From: Lagopus muta
Taxonomy: Eukaryota > Chordata > Aves > Galliformes > Phasianidae
Reading direction: 5' to 3'
Assembly: GCF_023343835.1 (NCBI RefSeq)
Contig: NC_064443.1
Coordinates: 1,302,001 to 1,366,000 of the forward strand
Length of the DNA stretch: 64,000 nt
Numbering within the stretch: the stretch's first letter is position 1; each line of letters begins with the position of its first letter. The notes below the pieces were generated by a model. The model was given only the letters and a program-made list of their open reading frames with translations, had not been told where the DNA came from and made no database searches. Of this stretch, positions 22,672 through 36,009 are shown one piece after another. A program made the translations under genes and the position numbers.

Positions 22672-23452
22672 GCCAGAGGTGTAATGAGAATTATATGATG
22701 AGTGGGTCTCTGTAATGCTATCTGCTGTTCACCTACCAACGATTTTAAGTTTAGCACCTAATGCATTGTAACACAAACTAAAAAGAAATCCGTTTTCTAG
22801 GAAGCTTGTATTTACTTTTAGTTGTGTTGGTTTTGTTTTGTTGTTGTTTATTTTTTTTTCAAATAACTCTGTTTTCCCAGTGGGACTGATTTGCATGCAT
22901 GTGTGTCTGCTGCTCGTGAAACGGAATAGTAATGTATGACAGCACAGGAATGTGGCCTAAGCAGAGAATAACTCTCACTTTCTTTCTTTCAAGTGCTCTT
23001 TATCCAGAGGTCAGTGGAAGTCCAGTTCTCTCAAGGCAGCAGCACACGGAGAATCATTGCTGTGCTTTCCATAGGTGTGTGAGAAGCTGCATGTAGGAGG
23101 GAAGTCTAAAAGCAAGGTAAGGGGTAACGTTTCCTTCGTTGCCTTTCACTGCAGTTCAGCAACTTTGCCCACTAGAGTGGCTGTATTACCTCAGATAAGG
23201 TATTAATCTACGCCCCTCTCTTCTCAAAAAATATATTTTAAAGGTCAACACATAGAAAGAAGATCAGCATGAAGTACTTTTCTCATCTTAATCAACCCCT
23301 GGAAACCAGCAAAAGCAATGCATACAAGCAAATAGTAATCTGATAATTTTTTTTTCTGAAAAATGTCTCCTGAAATAGAGGATAGACGTGAGTTTTTTCT
23401 AAATCTATATTGTTGAATTGCCTTTTACCCAATTCATACAATTTATTCAAGA

Positions 23453-23466
23453 TTTTTTTTTTTTTT
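23453..23466. repeat. Poly(T) tract (14)
   Basis: An uninterrupted T run. About 30 bases later 'gagtcacagaatcgtatgg' faintly resembles the reverse complement of a CR1 end, but the match stops at once. Confidence 0.9.
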
Positions 23467-24520
23467 GCATAAAAAGTCATGGACAACCGTATAGAGTCAC
23501 AGAATCGTATGGCTAATTGGTTACCCAGAGCACACTCCTTCAGTCCTTTGGGAACAAATACATCACTGGCTGCATCCCCTGCAGTGCAGTGCCCTGGCTG
23601 TGGGATGAACACATGCTGGGGACCCGCACCCACCCATGCATGTTGCCATTCCCTATGAGCTCTGCTGGGGTCTCAGGGCAGCACACGAGGCACACAGCTT
23701 AGGGTTAGCCTTAGCCCCAAGGGGTGCAGCTGTCATCTCCTGCTCCGCGGTGCAGGCTGAAGCATTGTGAGTGGAGGGCAGCGGGGAGATTTTCTCCCTC
23801 CTGATAGCAATCAGATTGCTGGTGTAGATGCATGCACTGCGTACCACCTTCTCTTGTCCCTGCCCACCCCAGCTTGAGGGCGTATCCAAGAGCATCCCCT
23901 CATGTCTCTTCTTGATTCTGTCTGGTCACTGCTGTGGCTCTAAGTGCACAGGGTCTATGAGGCCTATGCAGCCTATGCTGCATTCTGCAAGGTAACTGCC
24001 ACCCTTCCAGCTACCAAAATGTAGTTGGATCTGGGCACTGCTCTCTGTGTCATTGAGGGGCTGTAGTTTGAGGAGGAAGACAGGAAAATCCTATGTTCCA
24101 TGTGAAAGGACTGGAAACCCTGGGGTATGTTATTCCTGAGTGCCACCTGCTCTTACAAGGACTACTGTGCTTTCCCCAGCTACAGGAGCACTGTGCTGTG
24201 TCACTGCATGCCCACAGGGATCAGCTGTGCACACACACAGCTCTGATCACCACCATGGCATGGAAGCCAAGGCTGGGTGGATTAAGGAGCTGGCTTATGG
24301 ATGGTGAATGGAAATCCCATTAGCCACCAGCGAGGTCCAGTCTGTGCACGTGAAATGGGGGTCTGCACGATGCTGCAAAATTGGAAAGTATTTCTCTGTG
24401 GTAACAGGAACTTCAACAAGTGTATTGGGTTTGCATTATGCAAATAGAGTGAATGGCAGAATGGATTCATGTCTTTTTGTTTTCTTTCCAGCTTGTTATT
24501 ATCTTGAGGAAAAAAAACAC

Positions 24521-24600
24521 TAATTATCAGAAGCTAATAGGTAGTGTGTTACTTACCCTCTTAATTAGTACCCTAATTATTAAGTGCAGTGATAACCACT
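24521..24600. promoter_or_regulatory. Cluster of three TAATTA sites
   Basis: TAATTA occurs at 24521, 24562 and 24574, with a further CTAATAG between. Three copies of a 6-mer in 59 bases is well above random spacing. TAATTA is the core of many homeodomain binding sites. An enhancer role is inference. Confidence 0.3.
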
Positions 24601-27521
24601 AGTTAGAGCATATTTGCTTTTTAAGACTTTCTTGTTTATCTGTTTTCCCACTCCCTCTTTTTAATATCGCTGACAGCACTGGAGCTGCTGCAGAGAGAAC
24701 ACAGCTAATTTCCCCTTGGGAAAGGCATGCTTTTGAGCCCCCTGTGTGCTGTCACCACTTTCATTCTGTTGTAAATTGCTTTTCATTCAGAACTGTTGGC
24801 TTGTGTTCAGATCTGACATCAAGAAGTTAACATCTGAAACTGGAAAGATGAGTGCAAAGCTATGGAAAAGGTCAGCTCAGTGGCAGGAGGCCTTGCTCAG
24901 AGGTTGACACCTGGGGGGCAGGAGGGCTTCTCAATGTGGTTATTGGCTGCCCAGCTCTACATCCTGAAGCAGCCAGTGAAAAGCTCCCCATCTGGACACT
25001 GTGGGCTGTGTTTGCTGTGGTGCCCTGATGAGCTTGGCTCTCTGTCCTTTGGAGTAGGAGCCTGCACTGCAAGAGGAGGAGGTGGCTGAGCAGAACTCGG
25101 ATGTTCTCAAGTGAAATGGCAAGCAACAGCTTGTGGATTCTTAATAATATAGCCATTTGAATGGGAAATTAAGCCTAAATACCTGCCAAAATACTTGTAT
25201 TGAGGTGATTGACTTTTATGGGTCACTGCCAGAAGTTGGCAGAACAACCTTTTCATGGAGTCTTATGAACTCTTCCCAGGGAGCAGTACACTGTGGGCAT
25301 CTGAAGCCTGTGAGTTAAGGTGTGCTGCAGAGGGGAAGACAGGTCTCTTGGCTACAGAGCAGAGCTGGATGACACCAGAAAACATACTTAGCTGTAAAAT
25401 CTAATGGAAGGAGGAAGACATCCCTGCTCTTGGCCCTTGATTCTTGGCAGTGTGGATTACAAAATGCTGCTTAGAGGATATGGATTAGGAAAGATGTTAA
25501 CTATATGTACTGTCGCTGTTTCCATAGCCTCATTAGTACACGGTGTTTCACACTGATTTGACATTGTCTCTGCCCTAAGGAGCTTGAAATCTGAAGGCAA
25601 AACCCTGTGACCGTGTGAAATCCAAGCGTTTCAAGGCAGGCACTGCAAAGGGGATTGTGAGAGTGTGAACAGATGCGTTTTATTCAACATATCAAAGCAG
25701 GGAGCAGGCAGGGAGGCAGAGGTAAACAACAGGAGCAGAGGAGGAAGAGAACAGAAGAGCCCTAATTGTTGCCAGCTTGATTCCAGCCTCATTTGCCGGT
25801 ATGGAATTCTTTGCATCTTTGTCAGCTTTCTGGCTTGAAGCAACCTGAGTGAGAACACCTTCCCTGCTTTTATATAAAGCAGGTGCTGCTGGGTGTTTGT
25901 AACCCTGTGGTCTTTTTGCCTTGCTCCATGTTTCTGGGTGGGGGGCAGCGAGGGGCAGGGAGAGCCCACGCAGAGCTGGGCTGTGCTCCTGCACACGTGA
26001 CAGCTTCTTCCTTCACCTGACACCCATCCCAGTTTTTACACAGGATGTTTTCCACAGGCATTTTTCCATCGTGCCTTTCTTGGTCATCCTGCAGTTTTCA
26101 TCTCTCCTTTGATCGATGCAGTGCTCCAAACCGCTTTTCTTCCTTTCTCCTTGTGGTTGTGCCTGTCCCTGGGGGACAATGCTACCAGCAGTGCCCTGGT
26201 GACCCAATGGTGCCCATTCGGTGACTCGCACTGGATCCCACCTGTGGTGTGAGCTATAGGAGCCTCAGCATTGTTTTTTGCAGGGCAGTGCAGCTTTGAG
26301 ATGGGTAGCTGTGCCTGGGGCTGCTCTTCCTTTGTGCCCTTGGAAGCAGGCAGAAACTTCCTTCTTGGCAGCAGCAGCTTTGTCTCTTTGAATGTGACTC
26401 AGATGGAGCAGTGTGCTTGGTCTGCTGCATAGAAGACTGAATGTGATTGATCCTTTCTGCTCCCCCTGTAAGAGACAACAGGTTTCCAGAGCCGCTCTCC
26501 CCTCTGTGCTTGGTTTATAAACGTCTCTGTAACTCTACTAGTGGCATAGCTTTGTGGTGTTGTTTTTTTTTTTCCTCCCCATGATTTTTCTACCTAGAAA
26601 GCTGGAGAGGAAGGAAACCATTTCTTGCTTGGGCTTCGGATCCCCAGCACATGCCATCAGCACTCCCTCTGCTCTCTGGGCCCCAGCTCCTGTATGCTGG
26701 TCGCCAGGTGTGAGCATAAGGCTGCTGAGGTCAATTAGGTGCATGCCAAGGAAATGCTACTTGTCCATCTTCCAAGAAAGGCTGTGGTCACCGGGTGCCT
26801 CCCACACTGCTTGTGTCCCACAGCCGCTCAATCCTGCCTGTCGCAGTCACACTTCAGCTTTTGAGTCTCTCTTTTTGTGCTCACATGTGCTTTCTAGCAT
26901 ATTTCTTTAGGGCTTCAATGTGATTGCTGGTTTTGGGAAGGCTTTTAGCCACTGTACTAAGAAATGATATGCATCAGCATTGGGGAAGAGAGTTCCTGCA
27001 GGCCTGGTCTACAAAGAGTGGCCTGAAATTTCCTAATTTTGATGAGGATTGATGGAGGACAAAGCTGTTCTCCAAGGAGAGAGCTGGGAAATTCATTTCT
27101 GAAAGTTGTGCTGCTCTCTGGGAAGCAGACTTTGTCGGTGCCACTTCTGTGCATGGGGCCTTTTCTTCCTGAGAGCACAGAGCTCAGCTTACGGGTATTC
27201 TGGGTGCTGCTCTGCACTTTGGTCCCTCCAAGCCTCATAAGTGCAAGGAAATGTAAAGTTGTTCCATTAGCAGGAGCATAGCTGGGTAATTGTCACACAA
27301 CCTAAATGCAGCTGAAATGGTGGAAGGAAAAACAATCTAAATGCCCTCCCTTTGCTGTGGAAATGCATTATTATTTATAAATAATTTTCACTGTTGAAGG
27401 AAAATGTAAGATATAATCAGAGTGACCGTGAAAAAAGGAAATCTATTAAGTGTTACTTACATTGCACTGGAGAAGGGGGGATCACTGGCAGGGAGAATGC
27501 TTGTCTGTTTAAATACCAAAC

Positions 27522-27850
27522 ATGGAATCACAGAGTGGCCAGGGTTGGAAGGGACCTCAAGGATCACAAATCTCCAACCCCCTGCCACAGGCAGGGCCAC
27601 CAACCTCCCCATTTCATACCAGCCCAGGCTGCCCAGGGCCCCATCCAACCTGGCCTTGAACACCTCCAGGGATGGACGGGGCATCACAGCCTCTCTGGGC
27701 AGCTGTTCCAGCACCTCACCGCTCTCACAGCACAGAACTTCCCCCTGACATCCAACCTCAATCTTCCCTCCCTCAACTTCAAACCATTTCCCCTTGTCCT
27801 GCTGTTATCTACCTTCTGAGAGTTGATTCCCCTCCTGTTTGTAGCCTCCC
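27522..27850 (-). mobile_element. CR1 LINE 3' fragment, inverted
   Basis: Reads in reverse: 'ggaatcacagagtggccagg', 'gttggaagggacctcaagga', 'ccaggctgcccagggcccc', 'tccaacctggccttgaacac', and at the far end 'aaaccatttccccttgtcct' and 'gagttgattcccctcctg'. About 329 bases, well preserved, with the break at 'gtagcctccc'. Several frames up to 141 codons in this interval (for example 27394-27819 plus) are shadows of this element. Confidence 0.96.
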
Positions 27851-30534
27851 TGCATCCCAGCACTGCTGGTGTTGGGGGCTTAGCAGACCTGCAGGCTCCT
27901 ATGCCATGAGCAGTGCTGTGGCTAAATTACCACCCTGTGTGCCCGATTCAGGGGCTGGCAGTGCTGGGTTTAGGAGGTGTAAATGTGTGTGTTCATGTAA
28001 GTATTCATATAAATACGCACTGTTAATAGACAGTGAATAATTTTTACTACCTCTTGCCACTAAGGACTGAATTCTAATTACTGAATGTTTTTATCTTCAG
28101 AAGATCTGCCTGTGCAGACTGCCAGGTCTCGCAGGGCTCTCAGCTGTAAGCACCCTGTCTCTCCTCCCCAAGCCCTATGCTTGGAGGTACACAACATGTA
28201 GAACATAATGTCAAGTCACCAACTTTGTAGCCAGGGACAGCTTGATCGATAGAGAAATGTGTGTCTGCATAGACAAAATATTTTTAGTCCTATAGATGCT
28301 GCCAGGAAGGCAAAGTGGAGCTGTGTCCTGACTTACGAAGCTGAGCAGAGCTGCCTGTGTGCATGAAGATGGAGGCAGGGATCCTGAGCTCCTGGGCTGC
28401 TGCATCCCTTGGGCGGAAGATCTCACTGTCCATCTTTCTGTTTTTGTAGAATGCAAATTTCCTTAATGAAGTTGGCTAATCATTCATAGCTTCCACTGGT
28501 TCATCAGGAAAAGAAATGATTCCTGTAGATCCCTGTTTGGGATGGCAGCCCATGCAGCCAGGACAAAAAGAGGTGCTTTCAGCTCTCTCTATTGCTTGTG
28601 CTACAATGCAAGAGCCAAGATCTGTACATTTTTTCAAGCGTTTGCAGAAGGGAACTAAGCACAGAAAGGAGAAACACAGAATGCTTAGGCTGTTCTGAAG
28701 ATGCATTTGGGTACTGGTGCTGCTGGTCTCGTGTAGGTGTTGCACCTGATTTGTAGGGCTGGTGATCAGATGGGAAAGTTTTTTACCATAGCTGATTCAG
28801 TCTGTCAGTAATGGAATGTGAACAGGCGTGAAATGTCATAATCTCCAGTTTTTACACTCTGAAGCTTTGACATAAAATCAATTGATTTCTCAGATTTGAA
28901 AAATTGGATAGTGCTGAACAGATTGGGATCTGTTAGTGCCAGGAAGCCCTTTGAATGAATAAGGATTCAAAAGTAGTTTATTCTACTGGAAATAATGCAG
29001 AACAGAGATTGTTGTGTCCACAAGGAGCATTTTTTCATCTCTTCTTGTTCATAGAAAAAAAAGCCAAAGTAATGTAGGCTTACATCATGTGAGATCACAG
29101 CCAAGCAAAGAGCGTTACTTAAATTCCACTTCAACCTGCTCTATCCCATAGAGAAGTGGAGTTCGAGCTTCTGTGGGTGCTTCCTGCTTTCCACAAGAAA
29201 TGAAAGTTCTTGAGAAAAGGCAAGTGCCTTTGGCTTTTGAGTTTGGGTTCTTAAGAGGCTCAGGTGTTCTGGTGAGAGCTGAGGGATGCTTTGTGGCCTG
29301 ACCAGCAGGGCAGAAGAGCAAGGAGTAAACAAGGATTATGCTTCATAAAATCCTGCTTCCAAAAATCCCAAACTCTTTGTTTCTCCTGAAAATGCAGCCT
29401 CTTTGCTATCATGATCTGCTGCTTGCTCAAGCGCTGCTTCTAAGCATTCAAGGGGAAAATTCTGCACCTGGTAAAAGACACTTAGAAAAGAAGAATGAAA
29501 GAGAAAGCACATCCACTTTATGAAGAGCTCTACCAAGTTCATACTGAAACAAAGCTCAGCTTAACACGTGGGATGAAAAACAATTCCAAGTCACAACCAG
29601 CTGCCCGTTCCTGATGCTCTGAGCCCTGGTTGCCCAACTGCCACATCTGCACACAGGGCTGCAGGGTCTGCTTGGAGTGCCACAGCCTGTCCCCAGTGTA
29701 GAGATGGGTCTCGAAGGATGATCATCTGCAGGATCTTCCCCCTTCTGATGCCTGCTGTTTGGAAGGCACAGGTCACACTGAAAGCAGGGCTCTGGGCATT
29801 GCAGCACACCTCCCTGCAGCAGGCTGTGAACATTTGATGTTTTATTCATGTGAGAAACTAGACTTTAAGTGGCAGCGCATAAGGCTGTGTGGGGGTTAAA
29901 TGTCTGCACGAGGCAAATACACTCCTACAAGATACTGCTTTGTACCACTACAACACCCTATGCATAATGCATAGCTCATGAATAGTTTGCACAAGGATCT
30001 ATTCCCAAACTTACAATATTACATGATTTTTTTTTGCTCTGAATGTAAACAAAGGGAAAGCACCATCCACCAGGAGCCCCAGGGATAGGCAGGCTGGAGG
30101 CAGCATAGCAGTGCCTGCTGCTGGCACTCTGACAGGCCAGGAGGAAAATGAAAGGCTGCCAAGTGTTTAAAAATCATTCCTTTTATTACAGCATTACTCA
30201 CTGCCTTCAGCTTGCTGAAATACTGTTTGGAAAGCTGATTGTTTCAATGGCTGTGGATGTAAAACCAAAGGAAACGCTGCCCTTGGAGGCAAGGTTATCG
30301 CCCTTCTCTTCAGTCAGAAGCTAATAAATAGCAACAATTACTCCTCAGCCTTCCATGAGTTTGTACTCCAAAATCCATGAATGATTACATAGATGAGCTA
30401 GCAAGGAAAGAGAAATCTGCTTAAGATAAAAATATGTTTTCTGCCTTTTCTCTGTTAAGACTCCTGCAGAGCATGAACAGACTGCCCTGAGATACTGGAA
30501 GAGCTCAACGTGAGTTTATTTTTGCTCTCCTTAC

Positions 30535-30551
30535 TTTTTTTTTTTTTTTTT
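30535..30551. repeat. Poly(T) tract (17)
   Basis: An uninterrupted T run followed by C and further T. No element body is attached. Confidence 0.9.
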
Positions 30552-32077
30552 CTTTTGGGCCTTCTGGATTTTCCTGGGAGTGTGTGCTCATCCCTGACAC
30601 AGGATCTGTGAGCAGGGGATTTCTCTTCCCTTTGGAAAGCTCCTTCTTCCCAAGCTGAGCGGATTCTGGCAGCTTCGCGGACACCTGCTGGACTTTGCTG
30701 TGCACCATGCCCAGCGTGTCTTAGACTCAAAAGGTAAATTTGATGAAGTTAGAAGTAAGGAAGTCAGGAGCTGTGGGATTCCACACGGGGTTAGAAGGGC
30801 TGTGTTGATGCAGAAGCAGCAGAAAGCCAGAAGGAGCAAACATTTTGCTGTCCAAGCTGACAAATTCCACCCCAGGCATCCATCTCTATCAAAGACACCT
30901 GAGAGAAAGGAACTCTGTCCTTATTATTGTACTGAGGTGTGACTTCACCTCCGTCAGCTCCTTTTTGGTTGGCTGCCATCTGCCCTGGCTGGAGCTCACT
31001 GGGGCTGGTGCTCCCTGCTGGTCGGACGTGCCCAAAATGCAGCATTTATTCCCTTGTGGTTTGTATTTCTTTCTCAGAATGCCACTTTTCTAAGCTGAAT
31101 TCCCAACAAAGAGGAAAAAAAAGCAAGGAGAGCTTTCAAGTAACAGCTCAGCCTTTCTGCATAGAGCAGCCAATGTGACGCGGGGCTCGGAGGCCTTTCC
31201 ATGGGGCTGCCCAAAGAGGCACCCATACAGGAGGTCTCTGTAGGGATGGGGTGCCCAGAAACAGTAGCAGAAGGTCTGCAAGTTCAGCCTGGTCTAAAAA
31301 ATGGTGTTGGTTTACACTCATTGGACTTAATCCTGAGATACACCTTCTGAAAATCGAAATCCTGAGAAAAGGATTTCAATTTCGGTCAACCCGAGAAATG
31401 GTGAATTCCAGCATCTCTCCTGAAGTGTGTCTGCTCATCTGGCAACATGTGCAAAAATGTCTGTTCCACACGATGCTGTAAATTAACCAATATTTGTTCT
31501 GAAGCAGTTGAGGTCTCATCAGGCCTTCCAAGACACGTTTCAAATTAAATTCATTTTCGATATTCAGAGCACATCACAAAGATAGTTAATATAACACAGA
31601 CTCCAACTCTTTTTACTTTGGAAGTTTTTATGCAAATTCCAAGTCACTACTTAAAGGAACAAGTATTTCCATACAGAGAGGAAAATCTGGCCACAGCTCT
31701 CATTTTGCAGTCTACATTTCAAATCCAGCAGGTGACGGTGACATCTGTCAGATTCTTATTCCTGTGTTTTGGAGACGTGTTGGGGTATTTCTTCCTGATA
31801 AATTACCTACGATTCTGTGATTCTAACTTTGTATTTACTAATATACATATATACACATAAGGTTTTGAGCATCATTTGTCAGACTATATTTTCAAAATAG
31901 GGCCTCAGCCAAAACAGTTGCTGTAATTTTTGTTCACAAAACAGCAAATCTTAGTCTTTTGAGGTTTCTGGAGCACACAGTTATTGTGAGGTTATTCCCA
32001 CCCAATTAAGGACAAACTTGCATCCAAAGATTGAAATTGTAGACAGGTTCCTCTGTCTTTATTTTCCAGTAGCAATG

Positions 32078-32103
32078 GTGTTTGTGTGCCCACACACAAA
32101 CAC
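32078..32103. repeat. Perfect 11-bp hairpin
   Basis: GTGTTTGTGTG and CACACAAACAC are exact reverse complements around a 4-base loop, CCCA. As RNA or extruded DNA this could form a stable stem. A GT/AC-rich context makes chance more likely than for mixed sequence. Confidence 0.7.
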
Positions 32104-32162
32104 ATGAGACCAAAGGATTACTACTTTTTATAAGCTGAGACAGTCACTCTGTCTGCTCTCTC

Positions 32163-32241
32163 AGCTCCCCCTCTTTAGATATTCATAAGCATTGATAAGA
32201 TCCCCTCTCAGTCTTTTCCACTCCAGGTCTCTCAGCCTTGT
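32163..32241 (-). mobile_element. CR1 fragment lacking the 3' end, inverted
   Basis: 'Ctccccctctttagatattc', 'ataagcattgataagatccc' and 'ctctcagtcttttccactcc' are the reverse complement of a CR1 segment that lies several hundred bases before the element's 3' end. The 3' part is missing, so this is a broken, older copy. Confidence 0.75.
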
Positions 32242-32249
32242 AATGTTAT

Positions 32250-35200
32250 GAACTAAAACAAATGCAGAGTTCTAAATAGGATTGCTGGCAGTGGCTCCTC
32301 ATGTTTCACTTAAGACAAATTAGTTAAAATGATTTTCTTTTCTGTTTGCCAGGAAAAATGAGATGTTTTGTTCAAGTTCATTACCTCTAATATTTTATAA
32401 GTGGGTGGATAACAAGCTCCGCTCTGTTTCCTATACACAAAACTCAGCTGAAAGCACCCTTGCCTGGGAAGATACCATTTTGCTCCTATTTGAATGCAGA
32501 ACATCCACCACTGTGCACAGACTCTTGTGGAGATCTCGTTTGCACTGAGATTTTGCCTTTGCAGCCTCAGCACTGCTGCTTGCACAGGGAGGAAATTCTT
32601 TTTGTTCCCTTTTGCTTTTATTCTTTGCTTCTCATTGTTAGGCACATCTCCAATTTTCTTTGAACAAAAGGCGAAGTAAAACACAGACATCATGTCTATG
32701 CTTACAGGCCCTGATTCCCTAAAGCCTATAGAGATGTAGAATGTGTCTTATGTGTGATCCAGGTGTCCCAGGTGATACGATGGCCAAAATGCCCAGTGCT
32801 CCTCACCTGCGTGGACTCAAATGTCCACACAAGTACGTCCCTAAATATGCTCCCAGCACACCAGTGTTCTGCAGCAGGTTTCAGCCTGTTTGTCCCTTGC
32901 CCAAAGCTGGCTGACCACTATGCTGTGGGATGCTCTTCAGCAAGAATTTCTTTCACATAACAGCAGGGTGCTTTGCTGCAGACAGGTCAAGCTTAGGCAT
33001 TACTAAAGATCTATAACTTGTGCCAAATCCTCACTAAATCATGACTTTTCTGAGGAACAACAGCATACGTAGCTCTGTTCCTGCTTTCCTCAGCTGCTTC
33101 TGATTTCGTGTGTGCACAGCCCCACTGAAGGCTGTGGTCCCTGCAGTGCTGCTCATGCTCATGCCAAGGAACACTTGGGATGCCACCTGCTCTTGGTAGT
33201 TGTAATGCAAATTGTAGAGTCTCACTGTACAGCAAAATAATTGAGAAGACAATGTACTGTGAAAAATGATGGAGGCTTAAGGAACAGCCATGGAGAATGC
33301 AGTGAAGGCTCTTCTTGGACAACGAACTCCATGCTCACACAGGGTTACATAAAGGAGATTTCCCTAGGGTTGTGTTGCTCATGGAACAGTACAGCTGAAC
33401 TTCCTGCTGACCATGAGCTCTGTTTGGATGCTGGTGTAACAATTTCCACAAGTCTTTAAAAGAGCTGCAAAGATGTTGGAAATCTGGCAGCTTGGCTTCC
33501 TCCTGGTGCCTGGCCCACACTAATGCAGGAGCTGCTGTGCCACAGCAGTGCAACTGGAGGCCAAAGGAGTTCCAGGTCCTCCTCAGTTTCCATAAGGACC
33601 CATTTATTTATTAAAAATATATATGTGTAATAGAAGTATCTTTGCTGCCTTAAGGGCTCTTTCAGTTTTAGCATTCTGTAAACTTCTAAAGCATGTGTTG
33701 CTCTGTGGGTGAGGATTAAGCAAGCCCAGATTATTTGTACAAGCAAATGCAGAATCAAATGTGGAAGCAGTCTGCTTTTTCCCCTTGGGGCACTTCAAAT
33801 GAGCAGCAGTGCTGAGAGCAAGCTTTGTTGTGGGTCAGAGTCACCTCCTAGCTGCTCGCCTAACAGAAGTAGAATAGCTGGTGCAATCCTGCCCATTAAT
33901 CTTTTATTTTATGTTTGATGTGCATTTTATTACAGAATACAATAGGGAGACTGGTGTGCTTGTCTAATTAGGTTCATTTATGTCCAGCTCTAACGGTGTT
34001 GCCATCATGCCGACTCATACACCGCAGGACTGGGACTTTTGCTTCCTAAGAAAGAAAATGCCAGGTATGTTAGGGGACGTGGGTAACAGAAATGGGTGCT
34101 CTGTGCTTTCCAGAAGGTGGGAGCAGCCTTTCCAGGTGTCTGTTTCAGCATTTGGAAACCAGTAATCGCCTGAAAGCTTTGACCTGAGGCTCATGCAGAA
34201 GGCAGAAAAGGCAGAATAGGTACCAGCAGCTCAGTGAAGGCACGAAAAATGAACTGTTTTTCTCCCCAGAGAAGGGTTCTGTCCTGCTGGAGCCGGAGAA
34301 TACTTGTAAGCTCACAAAGCTCCTTTTCATTAAAGAAATAAAAGCCTCATCATCCCCAGAGCTCTTAATTAGGCACCTTTTGCCATTCACAGAAATCTGT
34401 GTCTTTGCTGTCAAGTCCTATTTGTTTTAGAAATTGATTCATTCAGTTCAGCTCTTTTGTTGGGTGGCAAAAATGGATAGATCAAATGAATCCAAACGCA
34501 GTGTAAATTGTCAGGGTTTTAATATAATCAGCGTGGCCAAGCAAAGCTCAGAGAACAAGTGTATGCCAATGCTGTGGTGCACAGCAGTCAGAGAAATGAG
34601 GAAAACCATGTTCAGAGCAAAAAGGGTGGTGAAGGACAGGGGAAACAAGCAGACAGGAAGCATTAGTTACTAACAGATGTATGTGCTACTCTCGCATATA
34701 CTGGATATTAATCTGCTGGCTTTACTTATCAGTTAGAAAAGGTCCAAACGGGAGTGCTGGGCTTTACAGTGCTTGGGTTGGATGTTTGCAGTGCAGATTT
34801 CCTGATGAAGAACAGTTTGAATCTTTTATTGAAAGGAACTAGTATATCTTTTCATGATCTCCTGAAGAATAATGCCTTCTAAGTATTAAATATAAACTTA
34901 TCCTGAGGTCAACTGAATTTTTAAGCCTTGCTTTAAAGGATTTCTTCTTTATGCTAATATTCACCACTATGTCTGTTTACAAGAAGGATTTATGAACAGA
35001 AAACAACTCCTTTTGTATAAACAGCTAAATGCATGTATGAATGCAAGTATTTGCATACAAATATTTTCCTGTTGCCATTTTCTTGTTCTAAAACAAGAAA
35101 CATGGAAGCAGGAACAAACCAACAGTGGGAGCTGCATGAAGTGCCATGGATGTGTGGCTGGAGCTCCTCTGTGGGGCCAAGGGGAGATGTGTGCAGCACC

Positions 35201-35500
35201 ATCTGGAGCTGAGCCTTCCACATGTGGTTGCTCAGCTGCTTTCCAGCCTTACAGGAATCTACTGTTACCTGTACTTTCAGGTTTGACTCATCATTTCAGT
35301 GACACTGCATATATACATGGAATTTGTTTTTCATGTGAAGATGCTAGTTTTTCCCAAAAGCTGTGATTTAGAACTCAGGCTATTTATTCTTTATATGGAT
35401 AGGGATCTGGATGGCACATGATTGATCAGTGTGCTGCATTTTGGGAGGGAAAGGAGGACACTGATGGATGTTTATCTTGAGTGGATACCACACGTTCTGG
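32250..35500. other. Unique DNA, no supported gene
   Basis: Frames of up to 127 codons (32310-32693 minus) have no recognisable domain or splice pair. No repeat family was recognised. Confidence 0.4.
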
Positions 35501-35502
35501 GT

Positions 35503-35621
35503 CCTGGGCAGCCTGGTCTGGTATGAAATGGGGAGGTTGGTGGCCCTGCATGTGGCAGGGTGGTTGGAGATTCATGATCCTTGCGGTCCCTTCCAAGCCT
35601 GGCCATTCTGTGATTCTGTGA
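35503..35621 (+). mobile_element. CR1 LINE 3' end
   Basis: A short 3' tail: 'cctgggcagcctggtctgg', 'gaggttggtggccctgcatg', 'cccttccaagcctggccatt', then 'ctgtgattctgtga'. About 119 bases are retained. Confidence 0.92.
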
Positions 35622-36009
35622 GAAAGGATCTAAAATAAAGTCTGACATGATTAACAGAAAAGAGTGAAGTGAAGATCTTTGGTTGGGAGTCTCAGAGGGG
35701 TCGTTTTCACATTGATGATCTGGTTGTCTTTTCCATATCTGCGTTGTTCTTTTAAAATGATGCCAGATTGTGTGGCTGCTCATGGTGCTGGTGGCCGTAC
35801 AGAGAGCCACGAGGGAAGCACATAAGCCTTATCTCGTGTGTACATCAGGGAGGGCAGACCTTGTCTTCGATGCACGGTGTATCCTCCCAACCTCCCATCA
35901 GCCTAATTGTACTAATACGAGTGTCTCAGCTGTCACTGTTGAATTTTATTAATCTTTTTGTCTGCCTGCTAAAAAAGTTGCCAACAATAATATCAGTGCA
36001 TTGGAAATC

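Larger units (their letters stand above)
22680..27515. other. Unique DNA, no supported gene
   Basis: Contains the poly(T) tract and a homeodomain-motif cluster listed separately. Minus-strand frames of up to 130 codons (25631-26023) lack recognisable domains. A minus-strand AATAAA near 25680 is followed by a T-rich stretch, but no upstream exon is convincing. Confidence 0.4.
27855..32160. other. Unique DNA, no supported gene
   Basis: No transposon of known family and no convincing exon. A poly(T) tract and a short hairpin are listed separately. Frames are under 100 codons. 'Gattctgtgattcta' at 31811 matches the terminal CR1 8-mers, but no CR1 body precedes it. Confidence 0.4.

Noticed and set aside
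23494-23600. 'gagtcacagaatcgtatgg' as a possible inverted CR1 end
   Set aside because: Only about 20 bases resemble CR1. The expected following 'gttggaaggg' is missing.
27394-27819. 141- and 108-codon plus-strand frames
   Set aside because: They read through the antisense of a CR1 element at 27522-27850.
31811-31826. CR1-like terminal 8-mers 'gattctgtgattcta'
   Set aside because: No CR1 body precedes them, so a chance match or an unprovable tail.
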